A stretch of DNA of 64,000 nucleotides from Candidatus Pantoea edessiphila (lineage in GTDB: Bacteria > Pseudomonadota > Gammaproteobacteria > Enterobacterales > Enterobacteriaceae), in the NCBI RefSeq assembly GCF_002933335.1, contig NZ_PDKS01000001.1:186001-250000 (forward strand), given 5' to 3'. Each line of letters opens with the position of its first letter. Position 1 is the first letter of the stretch. Shown here piece by piece: positions 62,785-64,000 of the stretch. Made by a program: the position numbers and the translations under genes. Below the pieces are notes generated by a model. That model did no database searches. It saw nothing but the letters and a program-made list of their open reading frames with translations, and was not told the DNA's origin.

Positions 62785-64000
62785 ATGCCACTATCTATTT
62801 TAACAAATATATCACCTATAGACGGTCGTTATAGAGATAAATTAAATGAATTACGTGATATATTTAGTGAATTTGGCTTATTAAAATACCGTGTACAAAT
62901 TGAAATTAATTGGTTACAGAAACTTTCTGATACTTTAGAAATCAAAGAAGTTCCAGTATTCTGTAAAGAAACAAAAGATTTCCTTAATAATATCATTAAT
63001 AATTTTGATGAGAATGACGCTAATCATATAAAGTCTATTGAAAGAAATATAAATCATGATGTTAAAGCGGTAGAATATTTTATAAAGGAAAAAATAAAAA
63101 ACATTCCAGAACTATATAATATATCTGAATTTGTTCATTTTGCTTGTACATCTGAAGATATAAATAATTTATCCTATGCAATAATTTTAAAAAAAGCTCG
63201 ACATGACATAATTGTACCTTATTGGAATAAATTGATTAAAGAAATAAAAATATTAGCAAAAAAATATAAAGATATTCCTGTTCTATCTAGAACACATGGG
63301 CAACCTGCTACTCCTTCTACAATTGGCAAAGAAATGGCGAATACTATCGTTCGTATGCAACGTCAATTAAATCAATTAAATGATATTGAAATTTTAGGTA
63401 AAATGAATGGAGCTGTAGGAAATTATAATGCTCATTGTTTTGCTTATCCAGAAATTAACTGGATAAAATTAGCTGAAGAATTTGTAACTGCTTTTGGTAT
63501 AACATGTAATCATTATACTACACAAATTGAACCACATGATTATATATCAGAATTATTTGATTGTATCAAACGTTTCAATAATATATTAATTGATTTCAAT
63601 CGAGATCTTTGGAGTTATATATCATTAAGTTATTTTAAACAAAAAATTACAAACAGAGAAATTGGTTCTTCTACTATGCCTCATAAGATAAATCCAATTG
63701 ACCTAGAAAATTCTGAGGGTAATCTGGGAATATCTAATGCTATGATGCAACATTTATCCAATAAATTACCTATATCTCGTTGGCAAAGAGATCTTACAGA
63801 TTCTACTGTATTACGTAATATAGGTAGTAGTATTAGTTATTCAATTTTAGCTTATAAATCAGCATTGAAGGGAATTTCTAAATTAGAAATAAATAAAGAT
63901 TTTATAATTAGTGAGTTAAATAATAATTGGGCTGTGTTAGCTGAACCAATTCAAACTATAATGCGTAGATACGGCATAGATAAACCTTATGAAAAATTAA
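62785..64000 (+). CDS. purB: Adenylosuccinate lyase, 3' end outside the window
   Basis: PurB cleaves SAICAR and adenylosuccinate, releasing fumarate, in purine synthesis. From ATG 62785 (MPLSILTNISPIDGRYRDKL) 405 codons are open to the window edge, against 456 aa in E. coli. Signature elements are the histidine in RNINHDVKAVEYF, TSEDINNLSYA, LSRTHGQPATPSTIGKEM with the catalytic histidine, and the mobile loop GSSTMPHKINPIDLENSEGN. It follows mnmA as in E. coli. Fumarate would be handled by FumC. Confidence 0.97.
   Translation, partial: MPLSILTNISPIDGRYRDKLNELRDIFSEFGLLKYRVQIEINWLQKLSDTLEIKEVPVFCKETKDFLNNIINNFDENDANHIKSIERNINHDVKAVEYFIKEKIKNIPELYNISEFVHFACTSEDINNLSYAIILKKARHDIIVPYWNKLIKEIKILAKKYKDIPVLSRTHGQPATPSTIGKEMANTIVRMQRQLNQLNDIEILGKMNGAVGNYNAHCFAYPEINWIKLAEEFVTAFGITCNHYTTQIEPHDYISELFDCIKRFNNILIDFNRDLWSYISLSYFKQKITNREIGSSTMPHKINPIDLENSEGNLGISNAMMQHLSNKLPISRWQRDLTDSTVLRNIGSSISYSILAYKSALKGISKLEINKDFIISELNNNWAVLAEPIQTIMRRYGIDKPYEKL

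Overview
This window looks like part of the chromosome of a reduced, strongly AT-rich gammaproteobacterial symbiont of the Enterobacterales, most likely an insect-associated nutritional mutualist. Nearly every protein is a full-length, highly recognisable orthologue of an Escherichia coli gene, and gene order follows E. coli from about the trp-topA-cysB region through pntAB, fumC, suf, pheST-thrS and nadE. Most intervening E. coli genes are missing and are replaced by short, very AT-rich gaps. There are no insertion sequences, prophage genes or CRISPR arrays. Retention of aconitase, isocitrate dehydrogenase, transhydrogenase, cysB, IHF and complete amino acid and cofactor genes suggests a symbiont less eroded than Buchnera, for example a stinkbug gut symbiont of the Ishikawaella type. 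The genus assignment is inference and was not tested.

Layout. 1-6.2 kb: 3'-truncated trpE (minus), sohB, topA. 6.4-12.7 kb: cysB, acnA, ribA, pgpB, pyrF. 12.7-17.9 kb (minus): rnb, a ydeP-type molybdopterin oxidoreductase, fabI. 18.4-24 kb: pntAB, fumC and a nearly full-length but broken manA. 24.2-30.1 kb: an N-terminally truncated rsxB, nth, tyrS, pdxH, rnt, grxD, ribE, tRNA-Val(GAC). 30.1-35.7 kb: the complete sufABCDSE operon. 36.2-46.1 kb: ppsA, then the ihfA-pheT-pheS-rplT-rpmI-infC-thrS translation cluster. 46.7-50.6 kb: hxpB, ydjM, nadE, astC. After a synteny break near 50.6-51.1 kb: sirB1, prmC, prfA, hemA, ispE (frameshifted in a poly-A run), prs, pth, ychF. 59.9-64 kb: icd, mnmA and the 5' part of purB.

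How the genes work together. The set supports amino acid and cofactor provisioning (TrpE, AstC acting probably as ArgD/DapC, RibA/RibE, PdxH, NadE, HemA), with NADPH and 2-oxoglutarate supplied by AcnA, Icd and PntAB, PEP by PpsA, and Fe-S clusters by Suf plus GrxD for AcnA, Nth and the RsxB-derived ferredoxin. Purine and pyrimidine synthesis (PurB, Prs, PyrF) and translation make up most of the rest.

The most striking observations are signs of relaxed quality control. The threonyl-tRNA synthetase has lost three editing-site histidines. The phenylalanyl-tRNA synthetase beta subunit has lost its editing histidine and glycine-rich motif. The essential ispE reading frame is interrupted in an A9 tract of the kind that transcriptional slippage can rescue. 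No wholly new system was found. Several transcription-terminator-like hairpins stand in gaps with no adjacent gene and may be ghosts of deleted genes or small RNA ends.
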